The position numbers and the translations under genes were made by a program. Positions 8,420 through 17,465 of a stretch of 54,141 bases of DNA are shown here, piece after piece. Origin of the DNA: JADJYF01 sp050186725 (GTDB lineage: Bacteria > Pseudomonadota > Gammaproteobacteria > Ga0077536); the NCBI GenBank assembly GCA_050186725.1, contig JBFWYG010000026.1, positions 1 through 54,141 on the forward strand, written 5' to 3'. The notes beneath the pieces were generated by a model, which saw nothing but the letters and a program-made list of their open reading frames with translations, searched no databases and was not told the origin of the DNA. How positions within the stretch are numbered: position 1 is the first letter of the stretch; each line of letters opens with the position of its first letter.

Positions 8420-9664
8420 CTAGAAATTTCCATGGAACCAGGCCTTCATGCGCTCCCAGAGACTGGCGGTGTTCTCGAAGCGCGGGTTGGGTTGGGAGAA
8501 GCTGGTGCCGCCACCGGCCTGGTTGCCGAACAGCAACAGGCCTACGCCCGTGGCGTAGATCGGGTTGCGCACCACGTCCACCAGGCCCGCCACGTACTGC
8601 GGCGTACCGAGCCTGACGGGCATGTGGAACACTTCCTCGGCGAGCTCGATCACGCCTTCCATCTTGGAGCCGCCGCCGGTCAGGACCACGCCGGCGGCCA
8701 TCATCTCCTCGAAGCCGCTGCGCTTGAGCTCGGCGGCGACGAGGTTGAAGAGTTCTTCGTAGCGCGGCTCGACCACCTCGGCCAGCGTCTGGCGCACCAG
8801 GCGGCGCGGCGGCCTGTCGCCCACGCTCGGCACCTCGATGGTCTCCTCGGGGTTGGCGAGCTGGGTGAGCGCGCAGGCATAGCGGATCTTGATGTCCTCC
8901 GCGTGGTGGGTGGGCGTGCGCAGCGCGACGGCGATGTCGTTGGTCACCTGGTCGCCGGCGATGGGGATCACCGCCGAATGATGAATGGCGCCGTGCACGA
9001 ACACCGCGATATCGGTGGTGCCGCCGCCGATGTCACACAGGCACACGCCGAGGTCCTTCTCGTCCTCGGTCAGGACCGCGTAGGACGAGGCGAGCTGCTG
9101 CAGGATGATGTCGTCCACCTCGAGCCCGCAGCGGCGCACGCACTTGACGATGTTCTGCGCCGCCGACACCGCGCCGGTCACCATGTGCACGCGCGACTCG
9201 AGGCGCACACCCGACATGCCTATCGGCTCGCGGATGCCCTCCTGGCCGTCGATGATGAATTCCTGCGGCAGGATGTGCAGGATCTTCTGGTCCGCCGGAA
9301 TGGCCACCGCGCGCGCGGCATCAATCACGCGCTCGACGTCGCTGTGCGTCACCTCGCTGTCGCGGATGGCGACGATGCCGTGGGAATTGAGACTGCGGAT
9401 ATGGCCGCCGGCGATGCCGGCGTAGACCGAGTGGATCTCGCAGCCCGCCATCAGCTCAGCCTCTTCGATGGCGCGCTGGATGGACTGCACGGTCGATTCG
9501 ATGTTGACCACCACGCCCTTCTTCAGTCCGCGGGACGGATGGGAGCCGAGGCCCACCACCTCGATGGAGCCGTCGGGCGCCACCTCGCCGACGATCGCCA
9601 CCACCTTGGAGGTGCCGATGTCGAGCCCGACCAGCAGCTTCTTGTCCGATTTCTTCGCGATCAT
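8420..9664 (-). CDS. ftsA: Cell division protein FtsA (actin-like FtsZ membrane tether)
   Basis: A 414-residue FtsA. The phosphate-1 motif GLDIGTSKVVAIVGE is near residue 13, the phosphate-2 motif CDIGGGTTDIAVF near residue 205, and the adenosine motif VLTGGGSKMEG near residue 335. The protein ends with an amphipathic helix, WERMKAWFHGNF, which anchors it to the inner membrane. The ATG at 9664 has GGGAGCGCAGC in front; codons upstream of it are open but match no family member. It lies 49 bases after ftsQ, one of the few real gaps in the cluster. Confidence 0.97.
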   Translation of the reverse strand: MIAKKSDKKLLVGLDIGTSKVVAIVGEVAPDGSIEVVGLGSHPSRGLKKGVVVNIESTVQSIQRAIEEAELMAGCEIHSVYAGIAGGHIRSLNSHGIVAIRDSEVTHSDVERVIDAARAVAIPADQKILHILPQEFIIDGQEGIREPIGMSGVRLESRVHMVTGAVSAAQNIVKCVRRCGLEVDDIILQQLASSYAVLTEDEKDLGVCLCDIGGGTTDIAVFVHGAIHHSAVIPIAGDQVTNDIAVALRTPTHHAEDIKIRYACALTQLANPEETIEVPSVGDRPPRRLVRQTLAEVVEPRYEELFNLVAAELKRSGFEEMMAAGVVLTGGGSKMEGVIELAEEVFHMPVRLGTPQYVAGLVDVVRNPIYATGVGLLLFGNQAGGGTSFSQPNPRFENTASLWERMKAWFHGNF

Positions 9665-9713
9665 GCTGCGCTCCCGCGGACGCTCGAAGCGCGCGCGTCT
9701 GTACCCCTTCCGC

Positions 9714-10472
9714 TCATTTGCCGCCATTCCTCACCGCTGCCGCACGTTCGCCGACCGCGAACCCGTTGGTGTAACGCATGTCGACGTGACCGATGCGCTC
9801 CCAGGCGGCGTTGAGGCCGCGCGTGTATCCCCATTTGAATCTGGCCAGGCGTTCTTCGAGATCCCGCCGGCCGAGCAGGATCTCGTGACCGCCCTCGGTG
9901 GTCACCGTCCACGCGCGTCGGTCCGACAGACCGAGCGCGACTGGCACGAGACCCACGCCTGCCAGTTCCTGCTTGATGTAGGCGAAGCGCTCGAGCACTT
10001 CCTGTTCGGAGCCCAGCGGGCCGGTCAACTGCACCAGTTCCTTGGGCAGGTCTTCCGGCGCCGGCACGAAGATGTCGGCGCGCGCGTTCAGCAGGCCGTA
10101 GTCCCCCCAGCGCGCCACCGGCACCTGCTCGACGATGGTGACGTGCAGGCCATCCGGCCATACGCGACTGACGTTGGCCTCCTTGATCCACGCCTGGTTC
10201 AAGAGCTGACGACGAATCTCCTCGACGTCCACGCCGAAGAAGCCGCCTTCCACCGCACCCGCTACCGCGCGCTGCACGTGCTCGGTGGTGAGATGCTTGA
10301 ACTCGCCCTCCACCATCACGCGCCGGATCGGCAGCGCGGCGGGATTGGAGAGTTCATGGGCAAGCCACAGCACGCCGGCCACGGTCAGCACCACCATGGT
10401 CAGGAACACCGCGAGCGTCGGCGAAATCGGCGGCGGCGTCGGCTCGGTCACCTTGAGCGTGGCGTGACTCAT
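9714..10472 (-). CDS. ftsQ: Cell division protein FtsQ
   Basis: A 252-residue bitopic protein of the FtsQBL divisome complex. A short proline-rich cytoplasmic tail is followed by one membrane helix (residues about 17-38), then a POTRA domain (IRRVMVEGEFKHLTTEHVQR) and the FtsQ beta domain. The ATG start at 10472 forms a four-base ATGA overlap with the ddl stop codon, so translation is probably coupled. The open frame extends far upstream only because it runs inside ddl. Confidence 0.95.
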   Translation of the reverse strand: MSHATLKVTEPTPPPISPTLAVFLTMVVLTVAGVLWLAHELSNPAALPIRRVMVEGEFKHLTTEHVQRAVAGAVEGGFFGVDVEEIRRQLLNQAWIKEANVSRVWPDGLHVTIVEQVPVARWGDYGLLNARADIFVPAPEDLPKELVQLTGPLGSEQEVLERFAYIKQELAGVGLVPVALGLSDRRAWTVTTEGGHEILLGRRDLEERLARFKWGYTRGLNAAWERIGHVDMRYTNGFAVGERAAAVRNGGK

Positions 10473-11428
10473 GCGCTCCGCCCTCCATCCATGCTCGCGG
10501 CCAGGATGGCGAGGGTCAGGTCTTCGAAGCTGAAGCCCGCCTGGCGCGCCGCCATCGGCACCAGCGAATGATCGGTCATGCCCGGCACGGTGTTCAGTTC
10601 GATGAGCCACAGCCGGCCGTCGCCACCGCGCATGAAGTCCACCCGTCCCCAGCCGCGCCCATCCAGCGCCTGGAAGGCGCGCAGGCCGATGGCCGCCGCG
10701 GCGCGCTCGTCCGCCTCGGACAGGCCGCAGGGACAGATATAGGACGTGGTGTCGACCAGGTACTTCGCCGAGTAGTCGTAGAACTCGTGGGGCGTCTCGA
10801 GGCGGATGATGGGCAGCGCCTCGCCGGCGACGATGGACAAGGTGTATTCCGCGCCGTCGACGAAGCGCTCCGCGAGCACCAGCTCGTCGTAGGCGCGCGC
10901 GGCGCGGACCGCGGCGGCGAAGTCGTCGGCCAGCTTGACCTTGGACACGCCGAGACTCGAGCCCTCGCGCCCGGGTTTGACGAAGAACGGCAGGCCGAGC
11001 GCGCGCGCCAGTTCGCGCACGTCGCTGCGCTCGTCCACCACGCGGAAATCGGGGGTCGGCAGACCGGCGCCGAGCCACGCGAGCTTGGCACGGTACTTGT
11101 CCATGGCGAGCGCGCAGCCGGTGACGCCGGTCCCGGTGTAGGGCTTGCCCAGCAGTTCCAGCGCCGCCTGCACCTGCCCGTCTTCACCGCCACGGCCGTG
11201 CAGCGCGATGAAGAAGCGGTCGTAGTCACGGTAGCGCAGCAGGTCGTCCAGCGTGCCCTGCCAGTCGAGCGCGGTGGCGTCGACGCCTGCCGCGACGAGC
11301 GCCGCGGTCACCGCCGCGCCACTCTTCAGCGATACCTCGCGTTCTCCCGAGGTCCCGCCCATCAGCACGCCGACGCGTCCGGCGTCGCGCGCGGCGGCCG
11401 CGAGCCTGGCCCGGTCGAAGCCACTCAC
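10469..11428 (-). CDS. ddlB: D-alanine--D-alanine ligase
   Basis: A 319-residue ATP-grasp ligase that makes the D-Ala-D-Ala dipeptide used by MurF. The N-terminal GVLMGGTSGEREVSLKSG loop (residues 19-36), the FVKPGREGSSLGVSKV ATP-grasp segment and the metal-binding LIELNTVPGMTDHSLVP are all visible. It starts at GTG, in a four-base GTGA overlap with the end of murB. Position between murB and ftsQ is the standard place of the DdlB paralogue. Confidence 0.96.
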   Translation of the reverse strand: MSGFDRARLAAAARDAGRVGVLMGGTSGEREVSLKSGAAVTAALVAAGVDATALDWQGTLDDLLRYRDYDRFFIALHGRGGEDGQVQAALELLGKPYTGTGVTGCALAMDKYRAKLAWLGAGLPTPDFRVVDERSDVRELARALGLPFFVKPGREGSSLGVSKVKLADDFAAAVRAARAYDELVLAERFVDGAEYTLSIVAGEALPIIRLETPHEFYDYSAKYLVDTTSYICPCGLSEADERAAAAIGLRAFQALDGRGWGRVDFMRGGDGRLWLIELNTVPGMTDHSLVPMAARQAGFSFEDLTLAILAASMDGGRSA

Positions 11429-12339
11429 GGTGCGCCCTCCGCGGCTTCGCCGACGAACTGCACCTCGGGCTCGAGCGTGATGCCGGAACGCTCGCGCACG
11501 GTGGCCTGCACGTGGCGCACCAGAGCCTCGATGTCGGCCGCGCGCGCGCCGTCATCGTTGACGATGAAGTTGGCGTGCACGGTCGAGACCTCGCAGCCGC
11601 CGCGCCGGTAGCCCTTGAGTCCGCACTGCTCGATGAGGCGACCGGCGAAGTCGCCGGGCGGATTCTTGAACACCGAGCCGCAGGACGCCTTGCCGGTCGG
11701 CTGGGTCGCGCCGCGCTGGGCCAGCACCTGGCGGATGCGCTCCGCGCCCTGCCCCGCCGCGCTGTCCGGCAGCGCGAGCAGCGCGGCCAGGAACCAGCCC
11801 GGCTGCGGCGCCTCGACGTGGCGGTAGCCGACGGTGAAGGCCTCGCGCGGCAGACGCGCGATGACGCCGGCGCGATCGATCATCTCCACCCACTGGACGT
11901 ACTGCCAGGTCTCGCCGCCCAGCGCGCCGGCGTTCATGCGCAGCGCGCCGCCCAGGCTGCCGGGAATGCCGGCCAGGAACTCTAGCCCGGCGCGATCGCG
12001 CGCCGCGGCGGCGCGCGCGAGACGCGCGCAGGGCACGCCGGCCTCGGCGTAGAGCTGCGTGTCGTCCAGCCATTCCAGGCCGGCAAGCCGCGCGGTGGAG
12101 ACGACCGTGCCGCGCACGCCGCCGTCGCGAATGAGCACATTGCTGCCCAGCCCCAGGAACAGCAGCGGGTCGCGCGCGTCGCTCGCGAGAAAGGCCGCGA
12201 GCTCGGCGCGATCGGCCGGCTCGAACCAGCGCTCGGCCGGTCCTCCGCAACGCCAGCTCGAATGGCGCGCGAGCGGCTCGTCACGCCGGAACTCGCCGCG
12301 CCAGGCGCAGGTGTCGGGATCGCGCAGCGCTGCGTTCAT
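11425..12339 (-). CDS. murB: UDP-N-acetylenolpyruvoylglucosamine reductase
   Basis: A 304-residue flavoprotein that reduces UDP-GlcNAc-enolpyruvate to UDP-MurNAc. FAD-binding segments FLGLGSNVLIRDGGVRG and LAGIPGSLGGALRMNAGA are clear, as is the catalytic serine in SCGSVFKNP with its following glutamate region. The length and the missing extra loop suggest type II MurB rather than the longer E. coli type. ATG at 12339 overlaps the murC stop as ATGA. It ends in a four-base overlap with ddl. Confidence 0.97.
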   Translation of the reverse strand: MNAALRDPDTCAWRGEFRRDEPLARHSSWRCGGPAERWFEPADRAELAAFLASDARDPLLFLGLGSNVLIRDGGVRGTVVSTARLAGLEWLDDTQLYAEAGVPCARLARAAAARDRAGLEFLAGIPGSLGGALRMNAGALGGETWQYVQWVEMIDRAGVIARLPREAFTVGYRHVEAPQPGWFLAALLALPDSAAGQGAERIRQVLAQRGATQPTGKASCGSVFKNPPGDFAGRLIEQCGLKGYRRGGCEVSTVHANFIVNDDGARAADIEALVRHVQATVRERSGITLEPEVQFVGEAAEGAP

Positions 12340-13742
12340 GTCACCAGGGCCTCCGCGATGGCGCCGATGTTGCCGGCGCCGAGCAGGGCCACCACGTCGT
12401 CGTCCTGCACCAGGTCGGCGAGCACTTCGGTGACCTGCGCGAGTTCCGCGACGAATACCGGGTCGATGTGGCCGCGGCTGCGAATGGCGCGCGCCAGCGC
12501 GCGGCCGTCGGCGCCTGCGATGGGCGCTTCGCCCGCGGCATAGACCTCCAGCAGCACCAGCACGTCGGCACGCGACAGCACGGTGGCGAAATCGTCCAGC
12601 AGGTCGCGCGTGCGGGTGTAACGATGGGGCTGGAACACCACCACCAGGCGCTTGCCCGGAAAGGTGCGGCGAATGGTCTTCAGGACCGCATCCAGTTCCT
12701 TCGGATGATGACCATAGTCGTCGACCACCGTGACCTGCTTGCCGCCGACCTCGATGTCGCGGTGGATCTGGCAGCGCCGGCCGATGCCCTCGAAGGCCAG
12801 CAGCGCGCGGCGCGCGGCGTCCAAGTCCACGCCGAGTTCGCGCGCGACGGCGATCGCGGCGAGCGCGTTCTGCACGTTGTGCTCGCCCGGCAGGTTGAGT
12901 ACGAACTCGTCGGCCGGCTGGCTGGCTTCGCCCTTCAAGGCCACACGGAAATGCTCGCGACCGTCGGCGTGACGCAGGTCGTGGCCGCGCACGTCGGCGT
13001 CCTCGTGCACGCCGTAGGTGATGACCCGCGCGCGAATCTCGGGGATCAGCGACGCGGCCTGCGCGTCGTCCAGGCACACGCAGGCCACGCCGTAGAACGG
13101 CAGGCGGCGGAAGAACTCGACGAAGGTCGCCTTCAGCACGGCGAAGTCGCCGTGATAGGTGGCCATGTGATCGGCGTCGACGTTGGTCAGCACCGCGACC
13201 AGCGGGTGCAGCAGCAGGAAGGACGCGTCGCTCTCGTCGGCCTCGGCGACGAGATAGCTGCCGGCGCCGAGCCGCGCATTGGATCCGATGCTCTTCACCA
13301 GGCCGCCGACCACGAAGGTCGGATCGAGGCCAGCCTCGGCCAGCACCGCGGCGACGAGACTCGTGGTGGTGGTCTTGCCATGGGTGCCGGCGATGGCGAT
13401 GCCGCGCCGGAAACGCATGAGTTCCGCGAGCATCTCGGCGCGCGGCACCACCGGGATGCGCTGCGCGCGCGCCGCCACCAGTTCGACGTTGTCCTCGGCG
13501 ATGGCGCTCGACACCACCACCACGTCCGCGCCGGCGACGTTGCCGGCGGCGTGCGTGCCGAGCACCGCCACGCCCTGGGCGCGCAGCCGCTCGGTCACCT
13601 TGCTCGCGCTCTGGTCCGAGCCCGAGACCTTGTAGCCGAGATTGGACAGCACCTCGGCGATGCCGCTCATGCCCGAGCCGCCGACGCCGATGAAATGGAT
13701 GCGTTCGACGCGATGCATCAGGGTGGAGGACGGGTCATGCAT
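12336..13742 (-). CDS. murC: UDP-N-acetylmuramate--L-alanine ligase
   Basis: A 468-residue Mur ligase that adds L-alanine to UDP-MurNAc. N-terminal IHFIGVGGSGMSGIAEVL, the ATP loop IAGTHGKTTTTSLV near residue 120, the NVDADHM stretch and the C-terminal VVFQPHRYTRTRDL are diagnostic of MurC. I chose the ATG at 13742: it gives the eight-base overlap ATGCATGA with murG and has GGAG about nine bases upstream. A second ATG at 13718 (MHRVERIHF) lacks such a site. Confidence 0.96.
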   Translation of the reverse strand: MHDPSSTLMHRVERIHFIGVGGSGMSGIAEVLSNLGYKVSGSDQSASKVTERLRAQGVAVLGTHAAGNVAGADVVVVSSAIAEDNVELVAARAQRIPVVPRAEMLAELMRFRRGIAIAGTHGKTTTTSLVAAVLAEAGLDPTFVVGGLVKSIGSNARLGAGSYLVAEADESDASFLLLHPLVAVLTNVDADHMATYHGDFAVLKATFVEFFRRLPFYGVACVCLDDAQAASLIPEIRARVITYGVHEDADVRGHDLRHADGREHFRVALKGEASQPADEFVLNLPGEHNVQNALAAIAVARELGVDLDAARRALLAFEGIGRRCQIHRDIEVGGKQVTVVDDYGHHPKELDAVLKTIRRTFPGKRLVVVFQPHRYTRTRDLLDDFATVLSRADVLVLLEVYAAGEAPIAGADGRALARAIRSRGHIDPVFVAELAQVTEVLADLVQDDDVVALLGAGNIGAIAEALVT

Positions 13743-14814
13743 CGACGAACTCCAGGCACTGCGCGGCGACCTCGGCGGTGGCGTGGGGGCGTCCGCAGGC
13801 GCGCGCGCGCTCGGCCATCGCGAGCCGCGCCGGCGCGTCCTTGAGCAGCCGACCGATCTCGGCCGCCAGGCGTTCGACACTCATCTCACTCTCGGGCAGC
13901 AGCACCGCGGCCTCGGCGCCCGCCAGGTAGCGCGCGTTGGCGGTCTGGTGATCGTCCACCGCGTAGGGATAGGGCACCAGGATGGCGGCCACGCCGCAGG
14001 CCGCGATTTCGGCGACGCTGCTCGCGCCGGCGCGCGCGATGACGAGATCCGCCCAGCCATAGGCGGCCGGCATGTCGTCGATGTAGGGCAGCACCTCGTG
14101 GCTGGCCAGGTTGCCGACCGCGGCGTAGCGCGCGGCGGTGGGGGTCACGTCATCCGCGCCGCACTGATGCCGCACCTCGATGCCCGTCACGCCGCACAGT
14201 GCGAGCGCCGCCGGCACGCGCTCGTTCAGCGCGCGCGCGCCGCGGCTGCCGCCGAATACCAGCACGCGCGGCGCGTGGGCCGATGCGGCGCGCGCGGTGG
14301 GCCTCGCAAGGCCGGCGATCTCGGCGCGCACCGGGTTGCCGGTGGTGATGGCGCGGCGCGCCGGCGCGAAGCTGTCGGGAAAACCCTGCAGCACGCGGCG
14401 TGCGAAGCGCGCGAGGATGCGGTTGGCGAGTCCCGGCACGGCGTTCTGTTCATGGATGATGAGCGGCCGGCGCGTGAGCCACGCGGCGATGCCGCCCGGT
14501 CCGCTGGCGAATCCCCCCATGCCGAGCACGACCTGCGGACTCAAGCGGCGAATCTCGGCCAGCGCGCACCACACCGCCCAGGCGATGCCGAAGGGCGCGG
14601 CCAGCCACCGCCACCAGTCGCGCCGACGCAGGCCGCTGACCGGAATGGTCACCAGCGGCACGCCGGCGGCCGGCACGATGCGCGCTTCAATCCCGCGCGC
14701 CGTGCCCATCCAGTGCAGTTCCACGTCGCGCGCGCGCAGCGCCTCGGCCACCGCGAGGCCGGGGTAGACGTGCCCGCCGGTGCCGCCGGCGACGATCAGC
14801 ACGGACCTAGACAC
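13735..14814 (-). CDS. murG: Undecaprenyldiphospho-muramoylpentapeptide N-acetylglucosaminyltransferase
   Basis: A 359-residue GT28 glycosyltransferase that converts lipid I to lipid II at the inner face of the membrane. GGTGGHVYPGLAVAEAL near residue 10 and HEQNAVPGLANR near 120 are the MurG signatures, and the C-terminal donor site has GASSVAEIAACGVAAILVP. I take the GTG at 14814 as start: it overlaps the ftsW stop by eight bases (GTGTCTAG) and has GAGG nine bases upstream. An ATG at 14838 would add eight residues but has no ribosome binding site. Confidence 0.96.
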   Translation of the reverse strand: MSRSVLIVAGGTGGHVYPGLAVAEALRARDVELHWMGTARGIEARIVPAAGVPLVTIPVSGLRRRDWWRWLAAPFGIAWAVWCALAEIRRLSPQVVLGMGGFASGPGGIAAWLTRRPLIIHEQNAVPGLANRILARFARRVLQGFPDSFAPARRAITTGNPVRAEIAGLARPTARAASAHAPRVLVFGGSRGARALNERVPAALALCGVTGIEVRHQCGADDVTPTAARYAAVGNLASHEVLPYIDDMPAAYGWADLVIARAGASSVAEIAACGVAAILVPYPYAVDDHQTANARYLAGAEAAVLLPESEMSVERLAAEIGRLLKDAPARLAMAERARACGRPHATAEVAAQCLEFVDA

Positions 14815-16096
14815 GGGCGTAGTCCTCGTCGTCGACATCCGGCAGTGGGCCGAGGATCTGAGGTTCGCCGTGACTCGGTGCGGGCGCCGCTTCGACCGGT
14901 GGCGGCGCACTGCTGGCGGCGGCGCGATTGATCACCGTCGGGCTCGCCTCGTAACCGGCGCGCAGCACCATGCCGATGGAGGCGAGCGTCACCACCAGGT
15001 TGTTGCTGCCATAGCTCAGGAAGGGCAGCGGCAGGCCCTTGGTCGGCAGGATGCCCATGTTCACGCCGATGTTGACGAAGGCCTGGATGCCGAGCAGAAG
15101 CCCGATGCCGTAGGTCACGTAGGCGTTGAACAGGAAGCCCGCCCGCTCGGCCTGGCCGCCGACGTAGAAGATGCGCCAGATGAGGAACACGAACAGGCCG
15201 ACGACGGTGAGGCAGCCGACGAATCCGGCCTCCTCCGCGATCACCGCGAACACGAAGTCGGTATGCACCTCGGGCAGGTAGAACAGCTTCTGCACGCTGT
15301 TGCCGAGCCCCACGCCGAACCATTCGCCGCGCCCGAAGGCGATCAGCGCCTGGGTCAGCTGGAAACCGGTGTTGAACGGGTCGGACCAGGGATCCATGAA
15401 AGTCATGAGTCGCGCCAGGCGATAGGGCGCGAGCATGGACAGCGCGGCGAGCGCCATCAGCGCGGCCAATCCCCAGAAGAAGAAGCGCGCGTTGGGCACG
15501 CCGGCCAGGAACAGCATGCCGAGCACCGCGGTGAACAGCACGACCGCTGTGCCGAAGTCCGGCTCCAGCAGCAAGAGGCCTGCGATCAAGGTGATCACGC
15601 CTATCGGCTTGATGAAGCCGATGAACTCGCCGCGCACCTGCTTGTTGTGTCGCACGAGATAGGCCGCGACGTAGATCACCACTGCCAGCTTGGCCTGCTC
15701 CGAGGTCTGCAGGGTGAAGAAGCCGAAGCCCAGCCAGCGCATCGAACCATTGACCTCGTGGCCGAGCCCCGGGATCAGCACCGCGACCAGCGCGATCACC
15801 GCGAGGAACAGCAGTGGCGTGCTCCACTGCTCGAAGTAGCGCAGCGGCGTGCGCATCAGCACGGCGGCCGCGGTCAGACCGATACCGCCCGAGACCAGCT
15901 GACGGAAGAAGTAATAGAGCTGCGGCAGATCGCGATGCTCGGCGATGGATACCGAGGTCGACACCACCATCAGGAGCCCGACGCACATGAGCGTCAGCGC
16001 GCCGCCCATCAGCCACAGATCGTAGGGAAAGGCTTGTTCCTCGCGCGCCGCCTGCGGCACGGCCTGGCCGGCGATGACTTCGGCCGTCGCGCTCAT
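14807..16096 (-). CDS. ftsW: Septal peptidoglycan glycosyltransferase FtsW (SEDS family)
   Basis: A 429-residue polytopic SEDS protein with about ten membrane helices, the glycan polymerase that works with FtsI at the septum. SEDS hallmarks are GHEVNGSMRWL, FQLTQALIAFGRGEWFGVGLG and PFLSYGSNNLV. The C-terminal tail after residue 390 is Ala/Pro-rich and cytoplasmic. ATG overlaps the murD stop as ATGA. Position inside the dcw cluster separates it from RodA. Confidence 0.96.
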   Translation of the reverse strand: MSATAEVIAGQAVPQAAREEQAFPYDLWLMGGALTLMCVGLLMVVSTSVSIAEHRDLPQLYYFFRQLVSGGIGLTAAAVLMRTPLRYFEQWSTPLLFLAVIALVAVLIPGLGHEVNGSMRWLGFGFFTLQTSEQAKLAVVIYVAAYLVRHNKQVRGEFIGFIKPIGVITLIAGLLLLEPDFGTAVVLFTAVLGMLFLAGVPNARFFFWGLAALMALAALSMLAPYRLARLMTFMDPWSDPFNTGFQLTQALIAFGRGEWFGVGLGNSVQKLFYLPEVHTDFVFAVIAEEAGFVGCLTVVGLFVFLIWRIFYVGGQAERAGFLFNAYVTYGIGLLLGIQAFVNIGVNMGILPTKGLPLPFLSYGSNNLVVTLASIGMVLRAGYEASPTVINRAAASSAPPPVEAAPAPSHGEPQILGPLPDVDDEDYARV

Positions 16097-17463
16097 GACT
16101 GCTGCCTCGCCAGCACGGCGTCGTGAAAAGCGCGGCCGCGCGCGGCGTAGTTGGCGAACATGTCGAAACTCGCGCAGGCCGGCGACAGCAGCACCAGCTC
16201 GCCCGCGCGCGCGGCGGCGGCGGCGGCGGCCACCGCGCCCGCCATGTCGGTCGCGAACACGGTCTTCACACGGCCGGCGAGCGCGGCGTCGAACTGGCGC
16301 GCGGCGCGGCCGATGAGCACCACGGTGTGGAAGTGCCTGGCCGCGGTGTCGGCGAACTCTGTGAAGTCCGGCTCCTTGGGTTCGCCGCCCGCGATCAGCA
16401 CACCGCCGCGAGCGACGCACAGCCCGCGGATGGTCGCGCAGGCGGCGCCGGAATTGGTCGCCTTGGAATCGTCGATGTAGTCGACGCCGTCCAGGGTCGC
16501 GACTCGCTGCGCGCGATGCGGGAGTCCGCCGAATTCACCGAGCGCCTCGATCAGCGCCGGGCCGCGCGCGCCGAACGCATGGCACACGGCGAGCGCGGCC
16601 AGCGCGTTGGCGACATTGTGCATGCCGGCCAGGCGCAGCTCGGTGACAGGCAGCAGCGCGCCCATGGGCCCGTGCAGCGCCGGGCCCTCGACCCCGGGTG
16701 CGAGACCGTAACCCAGTGCCGGCGGCGCGCCCAAGGAGAACAGCGTGCTTGGCGCGTAGCGCGCGAGCGCCGCGGTCACCGGGTCGTCGGCGTTCAGCAC
16801 CGCCTGTCCGGCGCGCGCGAGGACGCGGGCCTTGGCATCGCGGTAGTCCTCGAAACTCGCGTAGCGGTCGAGGTGGTCCGGCGTGATGTTCAGGATGCAG
16901 GCCACGCGCGGCGCGAGACTCGCGGTGGTCTCGAGCTGGAAGCTCGACAGTTCCAGCACGTAGCAGTCGGGCGCCGGCGACTCCAGCAGATCGAGCGCCG
17001 CGGTGCCGAGATTGCCGCCGACCTTCACCCGGTAGCCGTCGGCTTCCAGCATGCGGCCGACCAGGGTCGTGACCGTGCTCTTGCCATTGGTGCCGGTGAT
17101 GGCGATGACCGGCGCATTGACCGCACGGGCGAAGAGCTCGATGTCGCCGATGATCTCGACGCCGGCCGCTGCCGCCGCGTCGATCTCCGGCGTCGCGCGC
17201 GACAACCCCGGGCTCAGCACCACGTGTCGGCACCGCGCGAGCAAGGACGCGTCGAGGGGGCCGAGCACGACCTCTAGCGTCGGCCACTCGCGGCGCACGG
17301 CGTCGAGACCGGGCGGCGCTGCGCGTGTGTCCAGCGCCAGCACCGAGGCGCCGCGCGCCAGCAGGTGACGCAGACAGGACAGCCCGCTCACACCGAGCCC
17401 GATCACCGCGTAGTCGGCGCGGGTCTCGCTCTTGGGTGGGGTCGACGTGGCCATGGGCAACAT
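16093..17463 (-). CDS. murD: UDP-N-acetylmuramoyl-L-alanine--D-glutamate ligase
   Basis: A 456-residue Mur ligase adding D-glutamate. The UDP-binding N-domain begins YAVIGLGVSGLSCLRHL, the ATP loop is ITGTNGKSTVTTLV near residue 123, NITPDHLDRY follows, and the C-domain has YIDDSKATN and LLSPACASFDMF, both typical of MurD. The first ATG at 17463 lies two bases after the mraY stop; a second ATG three codons on is equally possible, and neither has a strong ribosome binding site. Confidence 0.96.
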   Translation of the reverse strand: MLPMATSTPPKSETRADYAVIGLGVSGLSCLRHLLARGASVLALDTRAAPPGLDAVRREWPTLEVVLGPLDASLLARCRHVVLSPGLSRATPEIDAAAAAGVEIIGDIELFARAVNAPVIAITGTNGKSTVTTLVGRMLEADGYRVKVGGNLGTAALDLLESPAPDCYVLELSSFQLETTASLAPRVACILNITPDHLDRYASFEDYRDAKARVLARAGQAVLNADDPVTAALARYAPSTLFSLGAPPALGYGLAPGVEGPALHGPMGALLPVTELRLAGMHNVANALAALAVCHAFGARGPALIEALGEFGGLPHRAQRVATLDGVDYIDDSKATNSGAACATIRGLCVARGGVLIAGGEPKEPDFTEFADTAARHFHTVVLIGRAARQFDAALAGRVKTVFATDMAGAVAAAAAAARAGELVLLSPACASFDMFANYAARGRAFHDAVLARQQS

Positions 17464-17465
17464 GC

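Noticed and set aside
10469..13077. Frames extending upstream of ftsQ and murB giving much longer proteins
   Set aside because: The added parts lie in alternative frames of ddl and murC; the four-base overlaps mark the true starts.
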